Origin: Blastopirellula marina
GTDB lineage: Bacteria; Planctomycetota; Planctomycetia; Pirellulales; Pirellulaceae
Assembly (NCBI RefSeq): GCF_002967715.1
Contig: NZ_PUIA01000094.1
Span: 62,001 to 126,000 of the forward strand
Direction of reading: 5' to 3'
DNA length: 64,000 bases
Shown here: positions 29,137 through 39,224 of the stretch, in pieces
Position numbering within the stretch: the first letter of the stretch is position 1
Layout of the letters: every line of letters starts with the position of its first letter
Position numbers and translations under genes: made by a program
Notes under the pieces: generated by a model
The model's database searches: none
Seen by the model: only the letters and a program-made list of their open reading frames with translations
Told to the model about the DNA's origin: nothing

Positions 29137-31854
29137 TTAGGCAAAATATGGGTTTGGCTTTTCCGCGTCGAAGTTCAAATCTTTGATCGCCTGAGCCACT
29201 TCGGTACGCTCGATCTTGCCGGTGCGAGCCAACTCGTAAAGCGTGGCAATGACCACCGATTCGGCATCGACCTCGAAGTGACGACGCAGCGCTTCGCGAG
29301 TTTCGCTGCGTCCCATACCGTCGGTTCCCAGAGCAACCATGTTGCCAGGCAGGTAAGGACGGATCTGTTCGCCCCATGCCCGGACATTGTCGGAAGCCGA
29401 GATAAACGGACCTTCGACGCCGTCCATGACGGTTTCGATGTACGACTTCTTCGGCTCTTCGGTGGGATGGAACATGTTCCAACGTTCGCACGACTGGGCA
29501 TCGCGACGCAACTCGGTGTAGCTGGTAACGCCCCAGACATCGCTGGCGATGTTGTACTTCTCAGCCAGAATCTGAGCAGCATCGAGCACGCAGCGAGTGA
29601 TCGTTCCGCTACCCATCAGCTGAACCTTCGCACGCGGCTTGTCGGCCTCTTGCGTTTTCAGCTTGTAAATACCGCGAATGATTCCCTCTTCAGCACCTGC
29701 AGGCATCTCGGGCATCACGTAGTTTTCGTTGCCTACGGTGATGTAGTAGATGGCCGTTTCGCCCTGTTCGTACAGCTTTTTCATCCCGTCGAGGGTGATG
29801 ACAGCCGTTTCATAGGCATAACAGACGTCGTAGGAACGAACCGTTGGGAAGGCGATCGCGTTCAGATGGCTGTGGCCATCCTGGTGCTGCAAACCTTCGC
29901 CGTTGAGGGTCGTACGACCTGCGGTACCGCCGATCATGAAACCTTTGGCACGGGTATCAGCTGCACACCAGACCAGGTCACCGATCCGCTGGAAGCCGAA
30001 CATGCTGTAGTAAATGAAGAACGGAATCATGTTGATGCCGTGTTGCGAGTACGCATTGCCCGCCGAAATAAACGACGACATCGACCCCGCTTCGGTGATC
30101 CCTTCTTCCAGGATCTGACCGTCTTTGGCTTCCTTGTAATACATCAGCTGATCGGAGTCGACCGGCTCGTACAACTGCCCCGAGTGGGCATAAATACCGA
30201 CTTGGCGGAACATCCCTTCCATACCGAAAGTACGCGATTCGTCAGGGACGATCGGCACGATGTTCTGACCGATGTTCTGGTCCTTGCACAGCTTGGAAAG
30301 CAGGCGGACAAAACCCATCGTGGTCGACATTTCTTTCCCCTTGCTGCCACCGAGGAATTCTTTGTATTCCTCCATGGTTGGGATGGTCGACGTGGGATGA
30401 GTGGTCGGACGCGAAGGAACCGGGCCCCCCAGTTCTTGACGTCGCTTCTTCAGGTAACGCATTTCAGCGCTATCTTCCGGCGGACGGTAGAACGGAGCTT
30501 TCACGACTTCTTCATCCGAGATCGGAATGCTGAAGCGTGTGCGGAACTCTCGCAGTTCTTCTTCGTTGAGCTTCTTCTGGTTGTGGGTGACGTTGCGGCC
30601 TTCGCCAGCTTCGCCCAGACCATAACCCTTGATCGTCTTGGCGATGACGACGGTCGGCTTCCCTTTGCATTCGGTCGCCGCTTTGTAGGCTGCGTAAACC
30701 TTTTCAGGATCGTGACCACCACGAGTCAGCTTCTGCAGCTTTTCGTCGGAGTAGTTCTTCACCAGTTCCAGCAACTCGGGATACTTGCCGAAGAAGTGCT
30801 TGCGAATGTATTCGCCCGATTCGACAACGTACTTCTGGTACTGACCGTCGACGACTTCTTCCATTCGCTTGACCAGAAGGCCCGTCTTGTCGGCTTCCAG
30901 CAGCGGATCCCAGTCGCTTCCCCAAACCACCTTGATGACGTTCCAGCCGGCACCACGGAAGACCGCTTCCAGTTCCTGGATGATCTTGCCGTTACCACGA
31001 ACTGGACCGTCGAGACGCTGCAGGTTGCAGTTGATGACCCACGTCAGGTTGTCGAGTTGTTCGCGCGAAGCGAGGCTGATCGCACCCAAGGTTTCCGGTT
31101 CATCGCATTCGCCGTCACCGAGGAACGCCCAGACGCGTGTCTTGCTGGTGTCTTTCAAACCCCGGTCATGCATGTAGCGATTGAAGCGAGCCTGATAGAT
31201 CGAGCAGATCGGTCCCAAGCCCATCGAAACGGTTGGAAATTCCCAGAAATCTTCCATCAGCCATGGGTGCGGATAGGACGAAAGCCCCATTTCCGGCTGC
31301 AATTCACGGCGGAAGTTCTCGAGGTTCTTTTCGGTCAAGCGTCCTTCGACGAACGCCCGCGAGTAAATACCCGGGGAAGCGTGCCCCTGGAAATAAACCT
31401 GGTCCCCTTCGTAGCCGCTTCCACGACCACGCAGGAAGTGATTGAAAGCGACTTCCACCAGCGTAGCACTTGAAGCGAACGTACTGATGTGACCACCCAG
31501 GCCCTCAAAGTTCTTGTTGGCCCGCGTCACCATCGCCATCGCGTTCCAGCGGATGATGCTCTTGATGCGGCGTTCAAATTCTCGGTTACCCGGGTACGCC
31601 GGCTGATCGGAGGAATGAATCGTATTGATGTACGGCGTGTTGGCAGCAAACGGCACATCCACGCCGCGTGCGTGAGCTCGATTCTCTAAAGCCGAGAGAA
31701 GAAAGCGAACCCGATCATCCCCTTTTCCTTCCAGAACGTAGTCGAGCGAGTCGAGCCACTCTTGCGTTTCCGCCGGGTCCACGTCTTGGGAAAAGGTCGA
31801 CGGGTTGTTCCGCATCAAGTTCTCTTCGGCAGGCATCATTTTGGCGTTCGCCAT
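29137..31854 (-). CDS. aceE: Pyruvate dehydrogenase E1, homodimeric type
   Basis: The 905-residue thiamine-diphosphate enzyme decarboxylates pyruvate and acetylates E2. Recognisable segments include GHISTFASSATLVEVAFNHF, YFQGHASPGIYSRAF and the ThDP motif GDGECDEPETLGAISLA through VINCNLQRLDGPV. Late E1 motifs PDESRTFGMEGMF and GRTTLNGEGLQHQDGHSHL are also present. A GGGAAG ribosome binding site precedes the ATG at 31854. The single-chain E1 is paired with a one-lipoyl E2, as in other AceEF complexes. Order on the minus strand is lpdA, aceE, aceF. Confidence 0.97.
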   Translation of the reverse strand: MANAKMMPAEENLMRNNPSTFSQDVDPAETQEWLDSLDYVLEGKGDDRVRFLLSALENRAHARGVDVPFAANTPYINTIHSSDQPAYPGNREFERRIKSIIRWNAMAMVTRANKNFEGLGGHISTFASSATLVEVAFNHFLRGRGSGYEGDQVYFQGHASPGIYSRAFVEGRLTEKNLENFRRELQPEMGLSSYPHPWLMEDFWEFPTVSMGLGPICSIYQARFNRYMHDRGLKDTSKTRVWAFLGDGECDEPETLGAISLASREQLDNLTWVINCNLQRLDGPVRGNGKIIQELEAVFRGAGWNVIKVVWGSDWDPLLEADKTGLLVKRMEEVVDGQYQKYVVESGEYIRKHFFGKYPELLELVKNYSDEKLQKLTRGGHDPEKVYAAYKAATECKGKPTVVIAKTIKGYGLGEAGEGRNVTHNQKKLNEEELREFRTRFSIPISDEEVVKAPFYRPPEDSAEMRYLKKRRQELGGPVPSRPTTHPTSTIPTMEEYKEFLGGSKGKEMSTTMGFVRLLSKLCKDQNIGQNIVPIVPDESRTFGMEGMFRQVGIYAHSGQLYEPVDSDQLMYYKEAKDGQILEEGITEAGSMSSFISAGNAYSQHGINMIPFFIYYSMFGFQRIGDLVWCAADTRAKGFMIGGTAGRTTLNGEGLQHQDGHSHLNAIAFPTVRSYDVCYAYETAVITLDGMKKLYEQGETAIYYITVGNENYVMPEMPAGAEEGIIRGIYKLKTQEADKPRAKVQLMGSGTITRCVLDAAQILAEKYNIASDVWGVTSYTELRRDAQSCERWNMFHPTEEPKKSYIETVMDGVEGPFISASDNVRAWGEQIRPYLPGNMVALGTDGMGRSETREALRRHFEVDAESVVIATLYELARTGKIERTEVAQAIKDLNFDAEKPNPYFA

Positions 31855-32125
31855 GCAACTTCCCTTTTTTCAGTCCGTTGCTTTGCGCCAGGGAAAAATC
31901 TCGTTCGTCGCGACTTCATTGCGCGACGCTCTTCTGGCGAAGCAACCCTCGATTAACTTATCTCAAAGATCAATCTCGGTTTAGGCCCGAGGCGGGCTTC
32001 GAGTCTGAATTCTACCGCGCTGACCGTATTTGTCAGCGAGTGGTAGGCGAACCCTCTCCGTCTTCTGCAGTCAGCAGAATCGGCATAAGCCCAATTAAAA
32101 CTACAAGTTGTTTAAGGACAAGACG

Positions 32126-33556
32126 TTACGACTTCTTCTTTGGCTTGTAAATTTCGGTAGCGGTTCCGAAAAATACCTCACCAGCGTTCATAACCGTCTC
32201 GCTTAGGGTCGGATGCGGGTGAATTGTCGAGGTCAGATCAAAGACTTCGGCTCGCATTTCCAGTGCCAAAACGGCTTCGGAAATCATCTCACCGGCCCCA
32301 GGTCCGACAATACCGCAGCCCAAAACGCGTTGGGTCTCAGGATCGATGATCCACTTGGTCAACCCATCGGTACGCCCCAATGCTTGGGCACGTCCGCTGG
32401 CAGCCCATGGATACATGGCCACTTCGACCTTCTTACCCATGGCTTTGGCTTCTTCTTCCATCAGACCAGCCCAGGCAATTTCTGGATCAGTGAAGATCAC
32501 GGCCGGAATCGCAGCAGGCTCGAAGGAAACCGGGTGGCCCAGAATGGCCTCGACGGCGGCACGACCTTCGTGCGTTGCTTTGTGAGCGAGCATTGGGTTG
32601 CCGGTCACGTCGCCAATGGCCGAGATCTTCGGATCAGCCGTGCGAAGCTGCTTATCGACCCCAATGAAACCTCGCTTGTCGACAACGCACTGCGTGTTTT
32701 CCAGGCCAATTCCCTTGGTGTTCGGCCAGCGACCGATCGAAACCAGGACGCGGTCATACTTGAATGTGCCGAACTTGTTTGGACCTTCGAAGGCAACTTC
32801 GACCTTGCCGTCGCGATCGCCCAGCGAACCGACCTTGGTGTTGGTGAAGATACGACCCTCGAACAATTCTTCCAGCTTCTTGGCCAGCGGTTTGACCAGG
32901 TTACGGTCGGCACCCGGTAGAAGTCCATCGGTCAACTCGACGACACTGACCTTGGTACCCAGGTGGGCGTACACAGTGCCCATTTCCAGGCCGATATAGC
33001 CACCACCGATCACCAGCATGGTTTCGGGAATGTCTTGCAGCTCCAGAGCGCCGGTCGAGTCCATCACCCGTGGCGAGTCGATCTGAAAAGCGGGCGGCAT
33101 GGCAGCCACCGAACCCGTGGCGACAATCGCGTGATCAAACGTCAGCTTACCCCCTTCAGGAATGGAAGGATCGTCCCCTTCCAGTTCGAGCGTGCTCGAA
33201 TCGATGAAGCTGGCTTTGGCCTTGATGACGGTCACATTTCGCTTCTTGGCGAGTTGCCCCAGGCCGGTCGAAAGGGACTTAATCACCCCTTCTTTGCGAG
33301 CACGCAGCTTGTCGAGCTCGATCTGTGGTTCACTGAAGGTGACACCCCAGTCCTTGTTTAGTTCGTGAACTTCGTCAATCACGCGTGCTACGTGCAAAAG
33401 CGCCTTGGATGGGATACATCCACGCAGCAAACACGTTCCCCCGAGACGCGGTTCTTTTTCGATGAGGGTGACTTCCATTCCTTCGTCGGCAGCCAAAAAA
33501 GCTGCTGCGTAGCCCCCAGGACCACCACCGATGACCGCCAATTGGGTATGAGCCAT
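32126..33556 (-). CDS. lpdA: Dihydrolipoyl dehydrogenase (E3)
   Basis: The 476-residue flavoprotein reoxidises dihydrolipoamide with NAD+. It has the FAD motif IGGGPGGYAAAFLAADEG, a redox-active disulfide in GGTCLLRGCIPSKAL, an NAD motif VIGGGYIGLEMGTVYAHLG, a second FAD contact (SAIGDVTGNPMLAHKATHEG) and the C-terminal catalytic IHPHPTLSE. It is the first gene of the pyruvate dehydrogenase set, with 271 bases before aceE. That gap holds no other gene I can support, so an internal promoter is possible. Confidence 0.96.
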   Translation of the reverse strand: MAHTQLAVIGGGPGGYAAAFLAADEGMEVTLIEKEPRLGGTCLLRGCIPSKALLHVARVIDEVHELNKDWGVTFSEPQIELDKLRARKEGVIKSLSTGLGQLAKKRNVTVIKAKASFIDSSTLELEGDDPSIPEGGKLTFDHAIVATGSVAAMPPAFQIDSPRVMDSTGALELQDIPETMLVIGGGYIGLEMGTVYAHLGTKVSVVELTDGLLPGADRNLVKPLAKKLEELFEGRIFTNTKVGSLGDRDGKVEVAFEGPNKFGTFKYDRVLVSIGRWPNTKGIGLENTQCVVDKRGFIGVDKQLRTADPKISAIGDVTGNPMLAHKATHEGRAAVEAILGHPVSFEPAAIPAVIFTDPEIAWAGLMEEEAKAMGKKVEVAMYPWAASGRAQALGRTDGLTKWIIDPETQRVLGCGIVGPGAGEMISEAVLALEMRAEVFDLTSTIHPHPTLSETVMNAGEVFFGTATEIYKPKKKS

Positions 33557-33663
33557 GATGTCTCTCTAGCAAATTTACTAAGGCAAAATTGAGTTACTGA
33601 CCTGAGATGCGGTAGTGGGGAGATGCTTCTCAAGTTCCACAGGTAACAGTGGCACATTGAACC

Positions 33664-33707
33664 AAAAAAAAAGGGACTCCGCGACGGGCTGTCGTGCCGG
33701 AATCCCT
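33664..33707 (-). terminator. Terminator of rpsD
   Basis: On the minus strand AGGGATTCCGGCACGACAG pairs imperfectly with a downstream CGTCGCGGAGTCCCT arm and is followed by an unbroken run of nine T. It lies about 40 bases past the rpsD stop. Confidence 0.8.
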
Positions 33708-33745
33708 CTGAAATCTGCGAATTGCCGAAAAAGTGATTTCGGAAA

Positions 33746-34354
33746 TTAACGCGACATGAATTCGACCACCATGTTCACGTCCACCGGCAGGCTGAAATCT
33801 TCAGGACCTGGAACGGCGTCGTAGGTCACCGACAGGGTTTCCGGATCGGGTGACAGGAACGCTGCTGGTTCACCGGAAGCATCGCCGTGGATGCTGCGAT
33901 ACAGAATCTGCAGCTTTTCACGGTTGCGGACGCTAACCACGTCGCCGGGACGCATCTGGTACGATGGCTTGTCAACCTTCTGGCCGTTGACCAGGAAGTG
34001 ACCGTGCACGATACCCTGGCGAGCCTGGCAGCGAGTCAGTGCCAGACCGGCACGACGGACGATGTTGTCCAGGCGGCGTTCGCACAACGACAACAAGTTT
34101 TCACCCGTGTTGCCCTTGCTGTGCTTGGCGTGGGCAAAATAGCGACGGAGCTGCTTTTCACCAATGCCGTAATAATGCTTGATCTTTTGCTTTTCCATCA
34201 AAGCAGCACCGTAGTTGGACGGGCGCTTTGGACGATTGTGCATACCTGGGGGATTAGGCCGGCGGTCAGCAGCACGCATAGCGCCGCGACTTTCATAAAT
34301 CATGGCACCGAGACGACGGTTGATTTTGGCCTTGGGACCTGTGTAATGGCCCAT
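33746..34354 (-). CDS. rpsD: 30S ribosomal protein S4
   Basis: The start is set at [16 protein letters not shown], with AGGAG nine bases upstream, giving 202 residues; the frame runs upstream without similarity. S4 landmarks are [19 protein letters not shown], the S4 RNA-binding domain [20 protein letters not shown]-type stretch, and [21 protein letters not shown]. It is a primary 16S rRNA binder and nucleates small-subunit assembly. Here it stands alone, not in the alpha operon with rpoA/rpsK. The ~380 bases upstream, up to the divergent oxidoreductase gene, contain only weak promoter-like sequence and a small CATCAGT hairpin. Confidence 0.95.
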   Translation of the reverse strand: MGHYTGPKAKINRRLGAMIYESRGAMRAADRRPNPPGMHNRPKRPSNYGAALMEKQKIKHYYGIGEKQLRRYFAHAKHSKGNTGENLLSLCERRLDNIVRRAGLALTRCQARQGIVHGHFLVNGQKVDKPSYQMRPGDVVSVRNREKLQILYRSIHGDASGEPAAFLSPDPETLSVTYDAVPGPEDFSLPVDVNMVVEFMSR

Positions 34355-34737
34355 GTGCGGTTCACTCCTAAGAATTCGATTTCCAGGAATCACCATACCG
34401 CAGTTAAGCGACGAAAACGTGATTCCTACATCCACGTTTGTTCCCTGGTCAATACTTTAGACCGGGTGGAAACCACACATTGTGCCGCACCTAACCACCT
34501 TTGACAAGGGGCTCATCCGGCCCTTAAGTGAAATTCAAAGTCCCCCCTGAATGCCGTAAACCCCACCCCAACTCTCTGGTTCAACCCTTTTCCTGCGATT
34601 AAAGTCGATAAAAACATGATGTATCGTGACATGAAACTTTGTATTCTGGAGAATCATCAGTGAGACTGATGTGAGTCCCGCCGGCCGTGTTCATGGCCAC
34701 CTCTCTACTAGACTTTCTTGCCTGAAGGATTTTCTGC

Positions 34738-36039
34738 ATGAGAAAACCAGTTCTAAGTCGCCGCTCCTTTCTCCAAACATCTGCTGCAGCTGCCATGGTT
34801 GCCGGAACAGGTTTCCACCAGCTTGCCGCGGCCGCTGAGTCGAAGTCTGCGAACGAGCTATTGGATATCGCGTGTATCGGTGTTCAGAACCGTGCCTCGG
34901 CCAATGTCAGTGGCGTTAGCGGCCAGAACCTGGTCGCGCTGTGCGATATCGACGACGGCTACTTGAACAAGGCATTGAATCAATACAGCAAGCACAAGTC
35001 GAAGAAATACAACGACTTCCGAGTTCTGCTGGACAAAGAGAAGAACATCGATGCCGTCGTAGTCAGCACGCCGGACCATACGCACGCCCCGGCTTCGATG
35101 TGGGCGATGCAGCTAGGCAAGCACGTCTACTGCGAAAAGCCGATGACCCACACGGTTCACGAGGCCCGCGAGATGACCAACTTCGCGGTCAAGAACAAGC
35201 TGGCCACGCAGCTCGGTACCCAGATTCACGCAGGCAACAACTATCGCCGCGTGGTCGAAGCCATTCAATCAGGTGCCATCGGCAACATCCAGCACGTTGA
35301 TGTCTGGGTTGGCAAAGGCTGGGGGGGAGGTACCGTTCCTACCGATACGCCACCGGTTCCCAAGGGAGTGCACTGGGATCTGTGGCTCGGCCCAGCAGCC
35401 GAGCGTCCCTATTCGCCGGTCTACATGCCAGCCCAGTGGCGACGCTGGTGGGACTTCGGTGGTGGTACACTCGGCGACATGGGCTGCCATTACATTGACG
35501 TGGTCTTCTGGGCACTCAAACTGAAGTACCCCACCAAGATCTCGGCCGAAGGCCCCGAGCCAGATGCCCATACGGCACCGCTCGGCTTGACCGTGAATTA
35601 CGATTTCCCCAAAACCGATGTCGCTCCGGCCGTCACCATGAAGTGGCGCGACGGCGATCACTGTCCGAAAGAAATCAACGGACACAAGGTCCCTGGTTCC
35701 GGCGTGATGCTCCATGGCGACAAGGGGATGATGCTGGCCACCTACGGCGACTTTAAACTGCTGCCGCAGGAAGACTTCCAGGACTGGAAAGCCCCTGAAG
35801 AAAGCATACCCAATTCCATTGGTCACTACGAGGAATGGATCAAGGCCATCAAGGAAGGCACACCCACAACGTGTAGTTTCGACTACAGCGGCCCACTGAC
35901 CGAAACGGTTCTGCTAGGCAACGTCGCCTACCGCAGCGGTGGACCAATCGAATGGGACGCCAAGGCCCTGAAGGTCACCAACAACGACTCGGCGAACCAG
36001 TTCATCGAGCGAAAGTACCGCGAAGGTTGGCGGATCTAG
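34738..36039 (+). CDS. Tat-exported Gfo/Idh/MocA-family oxidoreductase
   Basis: The 433-residue protein starts with a twin-arginine signal (SRRSFLQTSAAAAMVAGTG, Arg8-Arg9), so it is exported folded with its cofactor. The Rossmann region is somewhat divergent (IACIGVQNRASANVSG), followed by VVSTPDHTHAPASMWAMQLG and the family motif CEKPMTHTVHEARE. A C-terminal domain has GGGTLGDMGCHYIDVVFWAL. Exported sugar or polyol oxidoreductases of this type are abundant in planctomycetes; the substrate is unknown. AAGGA precedes the start and an intrinsic terminator follows the stop. Confidence 0.9.
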   Translation: MRKPVLSRRSFLQTSAAAAMVAGTGFHQLAAAAESKSANELLDIACIGVQNRASANVSGVSGQNLVALCDIDDGYLNKALNQYSKHKSKKYNDFRVLLDKEKNIDAVVVSTPDHTHAPASMWAMQLGKHVYCEKPMTHTVHEAREMTNFAVKNKLATQLGTQIHAGNNYRRVVEAIQSGAIGNIQHVDVWVGKGWGGGTVPTDTPPVPKGVHWDLWLGPAAERPYSPVYMPAQWRRWWDFGGGTLGDMGCHYIDVVFWALKLKYPTKISAEGPEPDAHTAPLGLTVNYDFPKTDVAPAVTMKWRDGDHCPKEINGHKVPGSGVMLHGDKGMMLATYGDFKLLPQEDFQDWKAPEESIPNSIGHYEEWIKAIKEGTPTTCSFDYSGPLTETVLLGNVAYRSGGPIEWDAKALKVTNNDSANQFIERKYREGWRI

Positions 36040-36062
36040 AGGTCGCCTTGGTAAAACAACGA

Positions 36063-36092
36063 AGCCCTGGACATACAGCCCAGGGCTTTTTT
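36063..36092 (+). terminator. Intrinsic terminator after the Gfo/Idh/MocA gene
   Basis: AGCCCTGG (36063-36070) pairs with CCAGGGCT (36080-36087), followed by six T, 23 bases after the stop codon. Confidence 0.85.
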
Positions 36093-36118
36093 ATTTCTTG
36101 GATCACCGATCGGCCGAC

Positions 36119-36565
36119 CTAATCAACAAACGGTGGATCCGCCGGATACAAGGCCACTTCAATCGTGTGCCCGTCAGGATCTTGAAAGAACGTCTGATGC
36201 ACGTTGCCGGCATTAACCCGCTGGATGAACTCGATGCCGTGCTCGTTGAGGATATCGACCAGGTCGCTGTTGTCGTCGACGGCGAATGCGTAGTGATTCG
36301 CGCGGGAGTTCGGGTTGTCGCCGTACTCTCCGAGGTGATCCGTTTCCAGGATATGTATCTGAATGCCATATCCCACCAGCCATGCTCCGGGGAAATTGAA
36401 CGGAGGGCGTTCAACTTCGCGAAAACCGAGGACGTCGCGGTAGAAACCGCAAGCAACGCGGGCATCGCGCACGGCCAGGGCCAGGTGATTCAAGTTCTTA
36501 ATGGGGATCGGGCGGGGCATGGTGCAAGCTCTTGCGAGGGACTTGTTGTTGTTCCGTTTTAACAT
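36119..36565 (-). CDS. VOC/glyoxalase-family protein
   Basis: The 148-residue protein has two beta-alpha-beta-beta-beta modules typical of the vicinal oxygen chelate fold. The first begins NLNHLALAVRDARVACGFYRDVLGFREVE and the second NHYAFAVDDNSDLVDILNEHG, ending with FFQDPDGHTIEVALYP. Probable metal ligands are the first-module His and the final Glu. The actual start may be the later ATG of MPRPIPIKNLNHLA. Specific chemistry cannot be assigned. It converges on the upstream oxidoreductase gene. Confidence 0.85.
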   Translation of the reverse strand: MLKRNNNKSLARACTMPRPIPIKNLNHLALAVRDARVACGFYRDVLGFREVERPPFNFPGAWLVGYGIQIHILETDHLGEYGDNPNSRANHYAFAVDDNSDLVDILNEHGIEFIQRVNAGNVHQTFFQDPDGHTIEVALYPADPPFVD

Positions 36566-36767
36566 AACCTAGCCAAATACCCTCTCGCCATGGGTACAGT
36601 TGCCACTGTCACCAAACGGTTGTTTAGCTGTTAGCGATTTCCAGCAAACATCCGCGAACTTTGTTGGCGGATAAGGCCTGTTTGGCATTCGCTTGCGGCG
36701 TGTCGGCGTTACAATCAGGGATTGGTCAATGTTCAACTTTGCGCAGAGGCTCCTTTAGGTTCGTTTC

Positions 36768-37799
36768 ATGAAAGCGCTCGTCAAGCGTCACGCGGAAAAG
36801 GGATTGTGGCTGGAAGATGTCCCGGAACCAGCCATCGGCATCAACGATGTTCTGATCAAGGTCCTCAAGACTGGTATCTGTGGAACGGATCTCCACATCT
36901 ACAAATGGGATGCCTGGGCGAAGAAAACCATTCCGGTACCGATGGTCGTCGGGCACGAGTTCGTCGGTGAGATCGTCGAAGTAGGCTCGAACGTCGGCAT
37001 CTTCGAGCCTGGCCAGATTGTCAGTGGCGAAGGACACGTCGTCTGCGGTCAGTGCCGTAACTGCATGGCCGGACGTCGCCATCTTTGCTCGGAAACCGAA
37101 GGAATCGGCGTCAATCGTCCCGGCGCATTTGCCGAATACATCTCGATTCCCATGACCAACGTCTGGCATCATGCCGACGACATTCCGCTAGACGTGGCTT
37201 CGATCTTCGATCCCTTCGGCAACGCGGTTCACACGGCCCTGACCTTCCCCGTGCTGGGCGAAGATGTCCTGATTACTGGTGCCGGTCCCATCGGCTGCAT
37301 GGCCGCCGCCGTTTGCAAGCACGCCGGAGCACGCTTCGTCGTGGTGACCGACGTGAACCCATGGCGACTGGAACTGGCCAAGAAGCTGGGCGCGACCCGC
37401 GTTGTCGACGTCCGCAACGAGAAGCTCTCGGACGTGCAAAAAGAGCTGGGCATGCACGAAGGCTTCGACGTCGGCCTGGAAATGTCAGGCAATGACGTGG
37501 CCTTCCGCGATATGATCAAAAACATGTGCCATGGCGGCAAGATCGCGATGCTCGGCATTCCCCCTGAAGACATCGCCATCGACTGGAACGATGTCATCTT
37601 CAACATGCTGACCATCAAGGGCATCTATGGCCGCCAGATGTACGAAACCTGGTATCAGATGACCGTGCTGCTGCAAGGCGGTCTCGACCTCGACCCGGTC
37701 ATCACGCACCGTTTGCACTACACCGAATTTGAAAAAGGCTTCGAGGCAATGTTCTCCGGACAATCGGGGAAGGTTGTGCTCGATTGGACGGAAAAATAA
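36768..37799 (+). CDS. tdh: L-threonine 3-dehydrogenase
   Basis: The 343-residue zinc MDR enzyme oxidises L-threonine to 2-amino-3-ketobutyrate with NAD+. Catalytic zinc residues lie in [18 protein letters not shown] and [12 protein letters not shown]. The structural zinc cluster is intact ([15 protein letters not shown]). The Rossmann motif is [17 protein letters not shown]. The next gene, kbl, starts 60 bases downstream on the same strand and consumes its unstable product, so they form one pathway unit converting threonine plus CoA to glycine and acetyl-CoA. Confidence 0.95.
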   Translation: MKALVKRHAEKGLWLEDVPEPAIGINDVLIKVLKTGICGTDLHIYKWDAWAKKTIPVPMVVGHEFVGEIVEVGSNVGIFEPGQIVSGEGHVVCGQCRNCMAGRRHLCSETEGIGVNRPGAFAEYISIPMTNVWHHADDIPLDVASIFDPFGNAVHTALTFPVLGEDVLITGAGPIGCMAAAVCKHAGARFVVVTDVNPWRLELAKKLGATRVVDVRNEKLSDVQKELGMHEGFDVGLEMSGNDVAFRDMIKNMCHGGKIAMLGIPPEDIAIDWNDVIFNMLTIKGIYGRQMYETWYQMTVLLQGGLDLDPVITHRLHYTEFEKGFEAMFSGQSGKVVLDWTEK

Positions 37800-37812
37800 T
37801 CCCTCACCCTAG

Positions 37813-37835
37813 CCCTCTCCCTTCGAGTGAGAGGG
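37813..37835. repeat. Palindromic element between tdh and kbl
   Basis: CCCTCTC and GAGAGGG flank a 9-base loop inside a CCCTCACCCTAGCCCTCTCC context, a sequence style widespread as intergenic repeats in many bacteria. It fills most of the tdh-kbl gap and has no T tract. Confidence 0.5.
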
Positions 37836-37859
37836 GACAAGAATTGTTGAGAAATTGCG

Positions 37860-39047
37860 ATGTGGAATGAAGAAGTAAAGTCGCGTTATTCGGGCATCCT
37901 CGACGAAATCCGTGAAGCAGGTCTCTACAAGAGCGAACGCACGATTCTTTCGCCGCAGAAGTCGAAGATCGACCTGCCACAGCAGCAACATGTGCTGAAC
38001 ATGTGCGCGAACAACTATCTCGGTCTGTCCGATCATCCCGAGATCATCGCCGCCGCCAAGGAAGGTCTCGATCGCTGGGGTTACGGGCTTTCCTCAGTTC
38101 GTTTCATCTGCGGTACGCAGCAGTCGCACGAGCAACTGGAAGACGAGATCACCAAGTTCCTGGGCATGGAAGACACGATCCTCTATTCGTCCTGCTTCGA
38201 TGCCAACGGCGGACTGTTCGAAACGATCCTTGGCCCGGAAGATGCCATCCTTTCCGACGAGTTGAATCACGCCAGCATCATCGACGGCGTTCGCCTCTGC
38301 AAAGCGCAACGGTTCCGTTACAAGAATAACGACATGGCCGATCTCGAGGCCAAGCTGAAAGAAGCTGCCGGTGCCCGCGTCAAGCTGATCGCGACCGACG
38401 GTGTGTTCAGCATGGACGGCTACATTTGCAACTTGCCGGACCTGTGCGACCTGGCCGATAAGTACGGCGCGATGGTCATGGTTGACGACTCGCATGCCGT
38501 GGGCTTCATGGGCAAGACCGGCAGAGGAACGCACGAGCATCACGATGTGATCGACCGCATCGACATCATCACCGGCACGCTTGGCAAAGCGCTCGGTGGT
38601 GCTTCAGGCGGTTACACCAGCGGTCGGAAGGAAATCGTCGACTTACTGCGTCAACGCTCGCGTCCTTACCTGTTCTCCAATACGCTGGCCCCGCCGATCG
38701 TGGCTGGCTCGCTGAAGGCCTTAGAGCTGATCCAAAGCTCGACCGCACTCCGCGACAAACTGGAAGCCAACACCAAGTTCTTCCGCGAAGAGATCGCTAA
38801 GCTGGGTCTCGATGTCCTGCCAGGCGAGCACCCGATCGTGCCGGTGATGTTTTACGACGCCAAGGTCGCGGCCGAGTTCTCGGAACGACTCCTCAAGCGG
38901 GGAATTTACGTGATTGGATTCTCGTACCCGGTCGTTCCGCAAGGGAAAGCTCGCATCCGCACCCAGGTTTCCGCTGGACATTCGATCGAAGAACTGAAGT
39001 TCGCCGTCGAGCAGTTCGCCGCTGTGAAACAAGAGCTGGGACTCTAA
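37860..39047 (+). CDS. kbl: Glycine C-acetyltransferase (2-amino-3-ketobutyrate CoA ligase)
   Basis: The 395-residue PLP enzyme of the alpha-oxoamine synthase family cleaves 2-amino-3-ketobutyrate with CoA. Family segments are [59 protein letters not shown] and the PLP-lysine region [19 protein letters not shown]. Coupling to tdh upstream makes the assignment firm compared with other family members such as BioF or HemA. Confidence 0.95.
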   Translation: MWNEEVKSRYSGILDEIREAGLYKSERTILSPQKSKIDLPQQQHVLNMCANNYLGLSDHPEIIAAAKEGLDRWGYGLSSVRFICGTQQSHEQLEDEITKFLGMEDTILYSSCFDANGGLFETILGPEDAILSDELNHASIIDGVRLCKAQRFRYKNNDMADLEAKLKEAAGARVKLIATDGVFSMDGYICNLPDLCDLADKYGAMVMVDDSHAVGFMGKTGRGTHEHHDVIDRIDIITGTLGKALGGASGGYTSGRKEIVDLLRQRSRPYLFSNTLAPPIVAGSLKALELIQSSTALRDKLEANTKFFREEIAKLGLDVLPGEHPIVPVMFYDAKVAAEFSERLLKRGIYVIGFSYPVVPQGKARIRTQVSAGHSIEELKFAVEQFAAVKQELGL

Positions 39048-39143
39048 GTTCCCACAGCTGCCTATGGGAAAACATTCCCCCAAGCTGCGCAAAATGACGC
39101 GTAGTTTGGCCCAACCTATTGCCGGGCAACAACTTTAGCCCAG

Positions 39144-39173
39144 TTGACTAGTCGCCCTAAGGCAACCTAGGAT
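39144..39173 (+). promoter_or_regulatory. Candidate promoter of hom
   Basis: TTGACT (39144-39149) and TAGGAT (39168-39173) are separated by 18 bases and lie about 50 bases before the hom ATG. The short leader rules out a threonine-type attenuator at this position. Confidence 0.4.
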
Positions 39174-39224
39174 GATCCCTTTCACGACCGATTAAGTTCA
39201 TCCTCATACCGTTTGTCCATACCT

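Noticed and set aside
29056-31473. Very long open frame on the plus strand opposite aceE
   Set aside because: It is the antisense shadow of a high-GC, codon-biased gene. It has no ribosome binding site, no recognisable domains and improbable composition, whereas aceE on the other strand is fully conserved.
39048-39224. Possible threonine-type attenuator upstream of hom
   Set aside because: I looked for Thr/Ile-rich short frames and a terminator. The only short frame lacks such codons, and the candidate promoter is too close to the start codon.
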